Origin: JAAXGI01 sp965206975
GTDB lineage: Bacteria > Gemmatimonadota > Gemmatimonadetes > Longimicrobiales > Gaopeijiaceae
DNA length: 64,000 bases
Direction: 5' to 3'
Assembly: GCA_965206975.1 (NCBI GenBank)
Contig: OZ242253.1
Location: 2,542,001 to 2,606,000, forward strand
Shown in pieces: positions 1-8,936 of this stretch (position 1 is the stretch's first letter; every line of letters starts with the position of its first letter). The translations under genes were made by a program, and so were the position numbers. The notes under the pieces are model-generated. The model saw only the letters and a list, made by a program, of their open reading frames with translations. It had not been told where the DNA came from and ran no database searches.

Positions 1-1027
1 TTACGGTTGCACCAACACAGAGCGGCTTACGTACATGTACCCGCCTGAGCCACGGCCTCAACCGACTGGGCCGCCGAGCGCCCCCTCGCAGCAGGCACCC
101 CGGGGACCCTCGACTAGCTCGACGACCCCTGCCGCCGGATTCGACGGCTTCAAGGGGTCGGGTCCGGGTGGAAGCACGATCTTCGGAACAGGGCGCCGCC
201 CCAGCGTGAACCGCGATCTGATGGCGCAGCCCGACGAGCGGATCCGAGCGCTGAACGAGGAGGAGCCCGTTGACGGGGGCAGAGAGGAAGTCTATTGCAC
301 GAAGATCGGGACGACCCGACCCGACGAGATGTACATCGTTGGCGCCCACATGGACGGACACGGCGTAAACCAGGCCAGCAACGACAACGCTTCGGGCACG
401 GCCTTGGTAATGGAATTGGCTCGCATCCTCAGCGCGCCGGATGTTCAGACCGAGCGCTCGATTCGATTCGCTCTCTGGAACAATGAGGAGACGGGGCTCG
501 GCGGGTCACGAGCGTACGTCGGGCAGAGGGAGGCACTGCAAGGCATCGAGGATCCCGCAGGGTCAGGCATCTACCCCGAGCCGACGTGGCTCGGCATGGT
601 GCAGCACGACATGATGCTATTCGACCATGGGGCGCCGGGTCCCGATGGTAGGGTGAGTCGCGACCAGCGGCGGGAGGCGGATGTGAACATCGAATTCCAG
701 TCCAACTCTGCAATGGCGAGCGAGTCGATGGATCTGGCTTTCTTCTTCAAGGCCGCGAACGAGGCATACGCCACGGACTATCCAGCTGCGGTGGGCCCGC
801 ACATGACAAACACAGACTCGACCCCGTTCATGAATCTCGTGCCGTCGATCAGCCTCCGTGAGGGCGAGCGCGGCGCCCAGATCGGTGGCGGCTGGGATCC
901 GCATGGGCATACGCCCACCGATGTCTTCACAACGTACTCGACTGACGACTTCAGGCTCGGCTTGAATGCTGCCCAGACCACGATGGCGGCGATCTCGCAA
1001 CTCGCAGGAGCGACGGTGGAGCGTTAG
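1..1027 (+). CDS. M28-family zinc metallopeptidase, 5' end beyond window
   Basis: Secreted-type M28 (aminopeptidase/Zn carboxypeptidase-like) peptidase. The frame is open to the window edge, so the ATG at 35 is probably internal. Numbering from that ATG, the two-zinc ligands expected of M28 are visible in order: His106 in GAHMDGHG, Asp117 in SNDNASG, the Glu pair 151-152 in NNEETG, Asp192 in QHDMM and the last His near 292 in HGHTPTD. The N-terminal 60 residues are Pro/Ser/Gly rich and unlike the peptidase core, either a linker or a region altered by frameshift. The substrate cannot be told from sequence. The end is TAG at 1025-1027. Confidence 0.85.
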   Translation, partial: YGCTNTERLTYMYPPEPRPQPTGPPSAPSQQAPRGPSTSSTTPAAGFDGFKGSGPGGSTIFGTGRRPSVNRDLMAQPDERIRALNEEEPVDGGREEVYCTKIGTTRPDEMYIVGAHMDGHGVNQASNDNASGTALVMELARILSAPDVQTERSIRFALWNNEETGLGGSRAYVGQREALQGIEDPAGSGIYPEPTWLGMVQHDMMLFDHGAPGPDGRVSRDQRREADVNIEFQSNSAMASESMDLAFFFKAANEAYATDYPAAVGPHMTNTDSTPFMNLVPSISLREGERGAQIGGGWDPHGHTPTDVFTTYSTDDFRLGLNAAQTTMAAISQLAGATVER

Positions 1028-1072
1028 CGGAGGCAGACCTACGGCATGAGCGGAAGGTGACCACGCTGAACG

Positions 1073-1664
1073 ATGAAACGCTTTCTGGTGATCGTGACCG
1101 CTGTCATGGCCACGACACTCGCTGGATACCTTTATCGCCTCGACCGGGGCGCCTCCCGGAGTCGAGAACGTGTGGTGCGCAGACCTTACGTCTGTCTCGA
1201 CGGGACCATCACCCACGCTGAACTCGTTGGGACCCGCGGATCATTTGATGGTCATGCCGGAGATGATCCACGACGTGAGGATCACCCGGATTGGTGAGCC
1301 CAAGTCGATGCCTAAGAGCGTCCGGCCGTTTTTCGGTAACTCCTCGGGTCGGTGGGAAGGCGACGTGCTCGTGGTCGAGACCACGAACATCAGCCCACGA
1401 CAGCTTGTCCAGGGAGTCCCCCTTTCGGAGGACGCGAGGGTGATCGAACGTTTCACTCGGGTCGATGAAGGGACGATCCTCTACGAGTTCACTGTCGACG
1501 ATCCGAGAAGGTTTACGGAACCTTGGGGCGGGGAGATCCCGATCAACAAGTTGCACGCTCAGCTCGACGAGTACGCCTGCCACGAGGGCAATGACAGTCT
1601 GTCCGGCGTTCTGACCGGCGCGCATTATCAGGAGAGAATGGAAGCGGATAACGAGGACCGCTGA
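1073..1664 (+). pseudogene. decayed secreted protein, frameshifted remnant
   Basis: An ATG at 1073 starts a hydrophobic leader (MKRFLVIVTAVMATTLAGYL) that soon runs out of frame. From about 1170, in another frame, comes a well-conserved stretch with EMIHDVRI, SSGRWEGDVLVVETTN, ERFTRVDEGTILYEFTVDD and a C-terminal EYACHEGN. This is the C-terminal signature of a family of about 250-330-residue secreted proteins common in Acidobacteriota and Gemmatimonadota genomes, of unknown biochemical role. The middle of the protein is missing and leader and core are in different frames, so I call it a remnant. Confidence 0.7.
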
Positions 1665-2073
1665 CCGCACAGAGATGGTCGTGAATCGTCAGCTCGAAGA
1701 GTCTTCTTCGTACGAACCATAGATTGGAAAGGCGACAAGGGGCCTCGCCCGTATTCGGGCGCCCATCGCCCGGATTCTTCTCCCTTTGGCCCAGTTGACA
1801 CATCAATCGGCACGCTGGAATCGCCTTTTGAGACGGCTCACGTCCGTCCTCGTCTATCTGGGAGATGGCTGACTGAGACGTTCACTGTCGCCGCCGTGGC
1901 GGCGACAGTACCCTGAGAAGTAGGCAGTCGATTGACTGGATCACAGATCATGGCCAATCGGGGAACTTAAGACCCGAGGAATGCCCGCCAATCGACCGTC
2001 CTCCCACTCCCTCAGTAGGCAAGCATGGAGATGGGCGGCTGGATCGAGTAGCTGACCTGAAGAGGGGTACCAC
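1665..2073. other. intergenic, no gene seen
   Basis: About 400 bases without a convincing coding frame. The only clear structure is the inverted repeat at 1884-1909. Confidence 0.5.
1884..1909. repeat. perfect 12-bp inverted repeat (hairpin)
   Basis: ACTGTCGCCGCC is followed after two bases by its exact reverse complement. No run of T follows on either side, so it is a poor intrinsic terminator. It could be a protein-binding palindrome or a stable RNA hairpin between the decayed gene and the TonB-plug gene. Confidence 0.5.
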
Positions 2074-3324
2074 ATGACTCTCCGGCATCGATTCGGCGTG
2101 GTGGCCATCTCCCTATGGGCGAGCACGGCAGTCGGAGTGTGGGCGCAGGAGGGGGCGCTCGTAACGGGTCGGGTGCTGGAGCAGGAGGGAGAGGAACCTG
2201 TCCAGGGTGCGTTCGTCCGGCTGGAGGGCACCGGTTTCGGGAGTCTATCGGACTCCGCCGGCGTCTTCCAACTCTCGGCAGTCCCGGCTGGCTCCTACGT
2301 TGTGTCCGTCCAGCATCTGACGTTCGGCACCCGAACCGAGCCTCTCGAGATCCTGCGTTCTTCTGGAAGGGTGGAGCTGACCGTCCGGCTGTCGGCGAGC
2401 GCGGTGGAACTCGAGCCAGTCATCGTTGAGGTCTTGTCTCGCGCTGAGCGAGAGCTGCTGGCAGAGGGAACCACGAGGCGCTACTTGGGCCGAAGCCTGA
2501 TGCGGGAGTATTCGCTTCACGGCTGGAGCCTAGCCGACATCTTGGGTGCGCGAGTGCCCGGCATCACCCTCGACCGAGGGTCGCGACTGAGCGGCGTTCG
2601 CACCTGTGTCATGTTCCGGCGCCCCGCATCGCTCGTGGGCTCAGGATGCCGCCCCCCCCTTGTGATCTTGGATGGGATCCGGCTCGGCGAGTCTAATCTC
2701 TTTCTCCAGGACATTCAGCTCCGAGACATCGAATCCGTCACCGTGCTGCCATCGGCCCTGGCCGGGGCTCGGTACGGCGCAGGCTCCGGCTGGGGCGTGA
2801 TCCGAGTGGAGAGCCGCCGCCCGGGCAACCTGCGTGACGGCGAAGCGTCGGCGGCTCCTCTTTTGGCCAAAACCTACGATTGGGACCTGGAGCCGGGGGA
2901 GCATCCTTGGCTGCGAGTACTGGGAGGGGCCACTGCGGGCACCTTCGCGGGGCTGGCCATCGCTCTCGGTGCGTCAGGAGATTGCTCCCCGCTGGACGAG
3001 ACACGAAGGCAAGGTTGCCGCGGACGCGGTGGCCTTGCGGCGGGGCTGGCGACCTTCACCCTGCCGGTCGTTGGGGGGGGCCTGGGGGCGAATCTCCTCG
3101 GGAGGACCGAGTGGAGCCGGGGCAACACACTCCTAACTACGTTCGTTACGCTCACGCCCATGTTCATGGGGTACTTCTTCGCAAAGCCACTGGGCCCTTC
3201 GTCCTCGTTTGAGGGACAGCAGACGTTTGGGCGGGTGATGGTGGTTGCGGGTGTGCCAATCGTAGCGACCCTGGCAGATCGGTTCTTCCGAAAGATCCGG
3301 GGCGCGCAGAGATATTCACGATGA
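2074..3324 (+). CDS. carboxypeptidase-regulatory-like + TonB-plug-like protein without a barrel
   Basis: 416 residues. A signal peptide (to about residue 25, ending VWAQ) is followed by a beta-sandwich of the CarboxypepD_reg type (about 28-108; GRVLEQEGEEPVQGAFVRLEG, then DSAGVFQLSAVPAGSY). Next is a plug-like segment (about 140-255) with RPPLVILDGIRLG and DIESVTVLPSALAGARYGAGS, the usual end of a TonB plug. No beta-barrel follows; about 150 residues with three hydrophobic stretches (near 285-305, 330-350, 360-385) end the protein. Such short proteins are seen in Gemmatimonadota. The role is unknown; an envelope or sensing job is only a guess. GAGGGG lies upstream of the ATG. Confidence 0.75.
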   Translation: MTLRHRFGVVAISLWASTAVGVWAQEGALVTGRVLEQEGEEPVQGAFVRLEGTGFGSLSDSAGVFQLSAVPAGSYVVSVQHLTFGTRTEPLEILRSSGRVELTVRLSASAVELEPVIVEVLSRAERELLAEGTTRRYLGRSLMREYSLHGWSLADILGARVPGITLDRGSRLSGVRTCVMFRRPASLVGSGCRPPLVILDGIRLGESNLFLQDIQLRDIESVTVLPSALAGARYGAGSGWGVIRVESRRPGNLRDGEASAAPLLAKTYDWDLEPGEHPWLRVLGGATAGTFAGLAIALGASGDCSPLDETRRQGCRGRGGLAAGLATFTLPVVGGGLGANLLGRTEWSRGNTLLTTFVTLTPMFMGYFFAKPLGPSSSFEGQQTFGRVMVVAGVPIVATLADRFFRKIRGAQRYSR

Positions 3325-3940
3325 CCCTCCGGAAGTTGGGTCAAAAAGTGTGCAAAAAGAGCGAGGCAGCTCCGCGACGAAGTGAAGTCAGGTGGTAACC
3401 AACCCACGGATATCAGAGTGATCCACCGTCGCTTCCAGCCTCCATACCCCGAATCTGGTACAGCCAAGGAGGACACGCAGCACAGACGACCGCGAACTTA
3501 CTAATTGTACTTCTTGACTGGTCAATCCATATCAGGATCTTGACTGCTCGAATCCCAACGCGTGACGGATAGCGCTTCTTGTCCCAGGGGCTGCGGTCAC
3601 CTATGATGACTTAGACTACGCCTGTGTGCGCGGTTTGCCTGACAGAAGCCGTCCATGGGGTGTTCACCCGAGAGCCACGCGTCTCGCGGGGAGCAGACGT
3701 TTCGGTGAAGCTGCCCCAGTGCATCAGAGCGTGGAATTCGTCTGCACGAATAGCTTTCGCATGCGTGGGCGGGCCGTACGGTTGGAGGCGTAATTTTAGT
3801 CTCGTATCGACGATGATGCCGGAAGATAGCCCGGGAAGCCTCACTGGGGATCCTTCCCGACCGGGGCGCTTACGAATCGAAGAAGCGCCGGATAGCTAGG
3901 CTCAGCACGCGGCGCCGTAGACTCCAAGGAGGATTGGCCA
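3325..3940. other. intergenic with a solitary IS end
   Basis: Over 600 bases without a recognisable gene. Short frames at 3611-3899 match nothing I know. It holds the lone IS256-like end at 3335-3356 and, just before 3941, the ribosome site of the quinoprotein gene. Confidence 0.5.
3335..3356. repeat. solitary IS256-type terminal repeat
   Basis: These 22 bases match the left end of the intact IS256-family element at 52930 (GTCGGGTCAATAAG...) at 19 of 22 positions by eye. No transposase lies nearby, so this looks like a solo end left by deletion or decay. Confidence 0.45.
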
Positions 3941-6028
3941 ATGATCGAATCAGTCACGCTGTTTCCCCTTGATCGGAAGGCGGTTCGCCGCCTGGGGAGG
4001 GCTCTCGGCCTGTTTCTCGTCGCTGCGGCTCTAACTGGGGCTCCAGACGCGGTAGCCGCGCAAGGCGGACCCGGAACGGAAGACGGTGAGTGGCGCTATC
4101 TGGGTGGGGACGCGTGGCACACACGCTACTCGCCCTTGGGCCAGATCAATGCAGACAACTTCGAGGATCTGGAGACGGCGTGGCTCTGGCGAGCTGACAA
4201 TTACGGACCTTTCTCTCTCGGCGTGTCCCGGTCGACACCGTCCTACGTGGATGGGATGCTCTACACCGTGGCCGGTGAACGCCGTCAAGTGGCTGCGGTC
4301 GATCCGGCGACGGGGGAAACCCTCTGGACCTTCCGGGAGCCTCACACGACGCGATTCGAACGCTCTCCGAGGGTTGGTTACGGAAAGGGGGTGGCGTACG
4401 GAGAGGTGGATGGGAGGGGCGTCATCTACATCCAGACCCCTGCGTTCTTCCTCTGGGCTCTGGACGCGAAGACGGGGCAGCCGCTGGAGAACTGGGGGGA
4501 GCGCATACCGATCGAGGGCTTTTCTCAGACAGGGGGAGTGGATCTGGTGAGGGACCTGATCGCGGACTGGGATCCGTGGCTGGAATGGGGAGAGGAGTAC
4601 GATCCGGACTTCGGGATTCCGCGGGAGCTAGGGTCCATCACGGCCTCTTCGCCGCCGATCGTGGTGAATGACGTCGTTGTCGTGGGCAACTCGGCGGAGC
4701 AGGGATACCGGCAGACCCGGGTAGAGATGGTCCCGGGAGACATTCTGGCCTACGACGCACGCACGGGCGATTTCAGGTGGAAGTTCCACGTGATCCCGAG
4801 GCCGGGCGAGTTTGGTCATGAGACCTGGGAGAACGACGCGTGGGAGTATACGGGGGACATATCCTCGTGGGCCCCGATGTCCGCGGATCCGGAGCTCGGT
4901 ATAGTCTACATCCCAACGAATCCGCCGACGATCGACTTCTATGGTGGATTCCGCCCGGGCGCGGGCCTGTTCGGGACGAGCGTGATCGCGCTGGACGTCC
5001 AAACGGGCGAGCGGGTATGGCACTTCCAGACAGTACACCATGACATCTGGAACTTCGACAACCCAACGGCGCCGATCGCAATGAACGTGGTCGTGGACGG
5101 GCAGCCGATGCCGATCGTGGTGCAGACGACGAAGCAGGGGTTTGCTTACACGTTTAACCGGCAAACCGGGGAGCCCGTGTGGCCGATCGAGGAGCGCCCG
5201 GTTCCTCAGTCGGACGTGCCGGGCGAGCAGCTGTCGCCGACGCAGCCGTTCCCCACGAGGCCTCCGGCGTATGAGATGCAGGGTCTCACAGTCGACGATC
5301 TGATCGACTACACACCCGAGCTTCGGGCTGAGGCGCTCGAGATCATCCAGAACTATAAGATCGGGCCACTCTTCAATGCGCCGATCCAGATCGGTCATCC
5401 CTCCGGGCTGCGTTCGTTTGTGAGCTGTCCGAGCGGGTCGGTGAACATTCCGCATCCGACGTCGGCCGATCCCGAGAACGGGATCCTATTCGTGTCAACG
5501 AGCAGGGGGTGCAGATCCGAGCGGATCGTGCCCGGGATGGAGATCGACGATCCTGACGACATTATGACCACCGGCAGTACGTTCGCGGACTTCGCAGTCA
5601 TCGACCGCGGAGACTTCCGAGGACCGCAGGGTCTGCCAATCTTCAAGCCTCCGTACAGCCGTGTCGTCGCCATCGACATGAACACGGGCGAGTTCCTGTG
5701 GGAGGTGCCAGACGGGGATACGCCAGACCGCATTCGAAACCATCCGGCTCTCCAGGACGTGGAGGTTCCCGAGACCGGGACGACCGGTGGGGGGATCACG
5801 ATGGTCACCCGGACGCTGCTCTTCAACGCGACTCAGCTGTCGGATGGATCGCCGGTACTCCGCGCGCTGGACAAGATGACCGGCGAGCGTCTGGGACAGA
5901 TCGATCTTCCGGCAACGGGACAGTACGGGATGATGACGTACATGCACGAGGGTCAGCAGTACTTGGTCGTGCAGGTTGCCAGGCCGCCGGAATTGCCGGG
6001 ATCCCTGGTGGCGTTTCGACTACCCTGA
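3941..6028 (+). CDS. PQQ-dependent dehydrogenase (quinoprotein), periplasmic
   Basis: 695 residues: a signal peptide of about 40 residues (ending DAVAAQGG), then an eight-bladed PQQ propeller starting at EWRYLGGDAWHTRYSPL. Repeated blade motifs include DPATGETLW, DAKTGQPLE, DVQTGERVWHFQ, NRQTGEPVWP and DMNTGEFLWE. Family members oxidise alcohols or sugars with bound pyrroloquinoline quinone and pass electrons to the respiratory chain; the substrate here cannot be read off. No heme CxxCH is present, so an external electron acceptor is likely. AAGGAGGA sits 7 bases before the ATG. The next gene (NHL propeller, 6112) follows on the same strand, 83 bases on, and may be co-transcribed. Confidence 0.9.
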   Translation: MIESVTLFPLDRKAVRRLGRALGLFLVAAALTGAPDAVAAQGGPGTEDGEWRYLGGDAWHTRYSPLGQINADNFEDLETAWLWRADNYGPFSLGVSRSTPSYVDGMLYTVAGERRQVAAVDPATGETLWTFREPHTTRFERSPRVGYGKGVAYGEVDGRGVIYIQTPAFFLWALDAKTGQPLENWGERIPIEGFSQTGGVDLVRDLIADWDPWLEWGEEYDPDFGIPRELGSITASSPPIVVNDVVVVGNSAEQGYRQTRVEMVPGDILAYDARTGDFRWKFHVIPRPGEFGHETWENDAWEYTGDISSWAPMSADPELGIVYIPTNPPTIDFYGGFRPGAGLFGTSVIALDVQTGERVWHFQTVHHDIWNFDNPTAPIAMNVVVDGQPMPIVVQTTKQGFAYTFNRQTGEPVWPIEERPVPQSDVPGEQLSPTQPFPTRPPAYEMQGLTVDDLIDYTPELRAEALEIIQNYKIGPLFNAPIQIGHPSGLRSFVSCPSGSVNIPHPTSADPENGILFVSTSRGCRSERIVPGMEIDDPDDIMTTGSTFADFAVIDRGDFRGPQGLPIFKPPYSRVVAIDMNTGEFLWEVPDGDTPDRIRNHPALQDVEVPETGTTGGGITMVTRTLLFNATQLSDGSPVLRALDKMTGERLGQIDLPATGQYGMMTYMHEGQQYLVVQVARPPELPGSLVAFRLP

Positions 6029-6111
6029 CGCACCCACCGAGGGGAGTCGGCAATGACGAAGTGGACACTCGAGGGGTCCTAAGGGGCTCCACTGTCAAGG
6101 AGAAGAGGGTC

Positions 6112-7173
6112 ATGCAGAACCTGCTCAAGGGGGTGTTGGGTCTCGTGGCGTCCGGTCTGGTGCTTTGTGGCCAGCTCCAGGCGCAGGCGGCCTACATCCC
6201 GTATCACGAGGTCGAAGGATGGGACAACCTCCCGGGCGGAGAGCAATTCGGACCCCTCACCGGCGGGTTTCCCGATCCGGACGGAAGGCACATGTGGCTC
6301 TTGGGGCGCTGTGGAACGAACAACTGCGCAGACAGCGACCGGGATCCGATCCTGAAGATGGACCTTGAGGGAAACTTGGTCGAGAGCTTCGGCGCTGGCC
6401 TCTTTGCGTTTACCCATGGCTTCTACATGGACCACCAAGGGTACTTCTGGGTCTCGGAGGGTGCCCCTGACGGTGACGCACGCGCGGAGCCTGGATATTC
6501 ACGAGGATTGGGACATCAGGTTCACAAGGTGAACCAGCAGGGAGAGATCGTGATGAGCCTCGGCGAGGCCGGGGTCTTCGGCTGCGACGAAACCCATTTT
6601 AACGGCCCCGCGGATGTGCTGGTCGATCTCGATGGGAATATCTGGGTCGCGGATGGGCATCGCGGCGGCAACAATCGCCTCGTGAAGTTCTCGCCCGATG
6701 GGAGGTTCTTGCTGCAGAGCGGCGGATGCGTCGGGGACGAGAGTAAGGAGCCGGGAATGTTCGACGATCCGCATGGACTCGCGATGGATTCCCAAGGGCG
6801 GATCTTCGTTGCCGATCGGGGCAACAGCCGCATCCAGATCTTCGATCCGGACGGCGAACTTGTGGCCATCTGGACGCAGTTTGGGAAACCGAGCGGTATC
6901 GTCATCGACCGGAATGACGTCCTCTACACGGTCGATGGACTTTCTGGTATCGAACGGCCAGGTTGGAGAGACAACCCTGGATGGGAACAGGGGATCCGGA
7001 TCGGCGATGCCCGAACCGGGTGGGTGACGGCTTTCGTTCCAAACCGTGCGTCAGCTAATGGAGCCGGGATCGAGTTCTCCGGAGTGGATTTCGACGGCAA
7101 CATCTACGCGAACGATCTCGCTCGCGGGCACGTGTCGAAATACGTCAAGTTCAAGCCGCTAGCGACTAGGTAG
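6112..7173 (+). CDS. secreted NHL-repeat beta-propeller protein
   Basis: 353 residues. The open frame extends to 5698 but the true start is the ATG at 6112: AAGGAGA lies 8 bases upstream and a signal peptide follows (MQNLLKGVLGLVASGLVLCG...AQA). NHL motifs recur: GPADVLVDLDGNIWVADGH, DPHGLAMDSQGRIFVADRG, NSRIQIFDPDGELV and KPSGIVIDRNDVLYTVDG, consistent with a six-bladed propeller. Family members are often next to quinoprotein or lyase genes; the ligand or activity is unknown. Confidence 0.85.
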   Translation: MQNLLKGVLGLVASGLVLCGQLQAQAAYIPYHEVEGWDNLPGGEQFGPLTGGFPDPDGRHMWLLGRCGTNNCADSDRDPILKMDLEGNLVESFGAGLFAFTHGFYMDHQGYFWVSEGAPDGDARAEPGYSRGLGHQVHKVNQQGEIVMSLGEAGVFGCDETHFNGPADVLVDLDGNIWVADGHRGGNNRLVKFSPDGRFLLQSGGCVGDESKEPGMFDDPHGLAMDSQGRIFVADRGNSRIQIFDPDGELVAIWTQFGKPSGIVIDRNDVLYTVDGLSGIERPGWRDNPGWEQGIRIGDARTGWVTAFVPNRASANGAGIEFSGVDFDGNIYANDLARGHVSKYVKFKPLATR

Positions 7174-7180
7174 TCGAAAC

Positions 7181-7229
7181 CTCCCGGGCCGCGGCGGAAC
7201 GCGCCCACCCGTGGGGGGGGCCCCGGGAG
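7181..7229. terminator. possible bidirectional terminator between convergent genes
   Basis: CTCCCGGG at 7181-7188 pairs with CCCGGGAG at 7222-7229, followed by a short T-containing run (CTGGTTTTGG). It lies between two convergent genes that stop at 7173 and 7255, where a shared terminator is expected. The stem is only 8 bp with a long loop, so confidence is moderate. Confidence 0.35.
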
Positions 7230-7254
7230 TCTGGTTTTGGTCGGCAGCACCCTT

Positions 7255-8277
7255 TCAGGGCGTGGGCAGAGGCCGAATTAGATGCGTGTGTTCGGCGCCG
7301 GGTCGGGGACGCATCTTTTGCGCCCGACCGGTGTACGTTTCGGCCCAATAGAGGTTTCCGTCGTTATCAGCGTGGAACCCGTGGATTCCCCAGTTGAATC
7401 CAGGCTCCAGGCCGTAGGTGCCGAACCCGTAGACCAGCTGCCCGTCCAGATTGTATTTCAGCATCTTGTTGGTCTGCCCGTCCGCGACCCACAGGTGTCC
7501 ATCGGCCGACACCTGGATGGCGAAGGGCGAGTTGATGTCGGGCCAGACGTCCAGAAAGTTTCCATTTTCGTCGAACACCTGAATGCGACTGTTCGAGCGA
7601 TCCGCCACGTAGACCCGCCCGCTGGCGTCCGTGGCGATCGCGTGGGGCAGATTGAACTGGCCGGGACCGGTTCCGGGTTCCCCCCAGGCCATGAGGAAGT
7701 TGCCCTCCCCGTCGAACTTCACCACGCGGGTATTCGTGTACCCGTCGCTGACGAAGGTCGAGCCGTCGGGGAAAAAAGCGATGCCGGTCGGCCGGTTGAA
7801 GTGTGCGCCGTCGTCCCCGGGAACCAGTCGTTCGCCGAGGGTCAGGACCAGCTCTTCACCATCATTGGTGAACTTGAAGACCTGGTGGAGTAGGTCGTCC
7901 ACCACCCAGACGTGCCTCTCGGGATCGTACGGGTTGATGGCGACTTGGTGCGGTCCACGACCGCCCGGGAATAGGTGGTCCCACTGATCCCAGGCCTCGA
8001 TGATCCTGCCGCTGCTATCGACAACGTAGATGCAGTGCTCGAATCGATTGCCGCCGATCGCGCGATTCCCGGGGGTTGCGGCGATGGCATCCCATCCGGG
8101 CTCGATGCCTTCCGGCCTGGGAAGCTCGCCCCGCTGAACGACGAAGACCCTGTCGGGGGACTCCGCGTAGATCCCCGTCGTCGCACCCCACAGCTCCGGC
8201 CCGTCCTCGCTCAGCTGCAGGAGCGGGGGGGGGGAGCGATCCCATCGCCATCGGCCGGTAGTGCAGCTCGTAGGCAC
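7255..8277 (-). CDS. NHL-repeat beta-propeller protein, N-terminus uncertain
   Basis: About 320 residues of propeller repeats: VDSSGRIIEAW, NPYDPERHVWVVDDLLHQVFKF, RPTGIAFFPDGSTFVSDGY, LPHAIATDASGRVYVADRS, NSRIQVFDENGNFLDVW and VSADGHLWVADGQTNK, ending with WGIHGFHADNDGNLYWAE. This resembles the peptidyl-alpha-hydroxyglycine alpha-amidating lyase-like NHL group common in environmental genomes; no catalytic assignment is made. The 5' end is unclear: no signal peptide is in frame, a run of ten G at 8225-8234 sits where the frame changes, and upstream lies the broken secreted-protein gene in another frame. Deletion or homopolymer error may have removed the true start. Confidence 0.7.
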   Translation of the reverse strand: MPTSCTTGRWRWDRSPPPLLQLSEDGPELWGATTGIYAESPDRVFVVQRGELPRPEGIEPGWDAIAATPGNRAIGGNRFEHCIYVVDSSGRIIEAWDQWDHLFPGGRGPHQVAINPYDPERHVWVVDDLLHQVFKFTNDGEELVLTLGERLVPGDDGAHFNRPTGIAFFPDGSTFVSDGYTNTRVVKFDGEGNFLMAWGEPGTGPGQFNLPHAIATDASGRVYVADRSNSRIQVFDENGNFLDVWPDINSPFAIQVSADGHLWVADGQTNKMLKYNLDGQLVYGFGTYGLEPGFNWGIHGFHADNDGNLYWAETYTGRAQKMRPRPGAEHTHLIRPLPTP

Positions 8278-8494
8278 CCACGCCGATCCGCCCCGGCACG
8301 GAGTGCACGACGCCGCGATTTCGAAGCGTCCAGACCACCCTCCCCCCCTTCAGCGAAGTCGCCGGGCACCGTAACGGTGAAGACCCCAACATGCCTCCGG
8401 GTGAGGAAGATGCTCGGCTGCGGGCCGTCGAACTCCGCCGGTTCGATGAAGTTGTCCCGTCCGACGGGGAGGAAAAGAACCGGCCCCGGTTTCT
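8234..8494 (-). pseudogene. C-terminal half of a secreted hypothetical protein split by IS3
   Basis: Reading the minus strand from the IS3 end gives PVLFLPVGRDNFIEP, GPQPSIFLTRRH and VFTVTVPGDFAEGG. After a slip at a run of seven C (about 8342-8348) a second frame continues with RVVWTLRNRG and VHSVPGRIGVGAYELHYR. This is the C-terminal part of a family of secreted proteins of unknown function from Gemmatimonadota/Acidobacteriota. Its N-terminal half lies across the insertion at 11205-11457. Removing 8495-11204 joins the two halves in frame (reads HPIF-EKPGPVLFLP), which supports both the reconstruction and the IS boundaries. Confidence 0.65.
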
Positions 8495-8514
8495 TGGACA
8501 ATAGGGCGGCGTAA

Positions 8515-8856
8515 TCATGCCGCCTTACGGGTGAGCTGCTTGCGGGCCTGGACCGGGGTCCGGTAGCCGTGCCGCTCTAAGAGCCACCCGTGGTTGTAGC
8601 ATTCGATGAACTGGCCGATCTCGTGTCTGGCCTCCTCAAGGCTCTCGAAGTCATGGAGGTACAGGCACTCCTCTTTGAGCGTGCGGATGAAGCGCTCGGC
8701 GACACCGTTGCACTCCGGCTCCCCCACATAGGCCGCGGTCGAACGGATCCCGAGCCATCGGAGCTCGCCCTGGAACTGGTGGGCCGTGTATTGCGGGCCC
8801 CAGTGTCATGGCGTAGCCCGAGTCCGAGCGCGATCCTGGGCGCGTAGCCGATGGAG
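8515..8856 (-). pseudogene. IS3 OrfB transposase, C-terminal part
   Basis: Contains the last catalytic block of an IS3 integrase-core transposase: SIGYAPRIALGLGLRHD, then (after a two-base slip) WGPQYTAHQFQGELRWLGI and GEPECNGVAERFIRTLKEE with the catalytic Glu, ending at 8515. It continues in frame from the N-terminal part at 10235 if the insert 8857-10234 is removed (reads HMAVY-SIGYAPR). Confidence 0.75.
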
Positions 8857-8936
8857 TGGACGCCCCCTCCCGACGGCATCGCAATGTGCCAAGATGGCGC
8901 TGAGCACTTCTGACCATCTGAGGGAGGAGGCATCCA

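Noticed and set aside
617..1216. 199-codon minus frame over the M28 gene
   Set aside because: Antisense shadow; no signal, motif or ribosome site.
8225..8234. Run of ten G as a phase-variation tract for the NHL gene
   Set aside because: Possible, but the upstream frame belongs to a broken gene and the NHL gene's own start is not identified, so a switch cannot be argued; homopolymer error is as likely.
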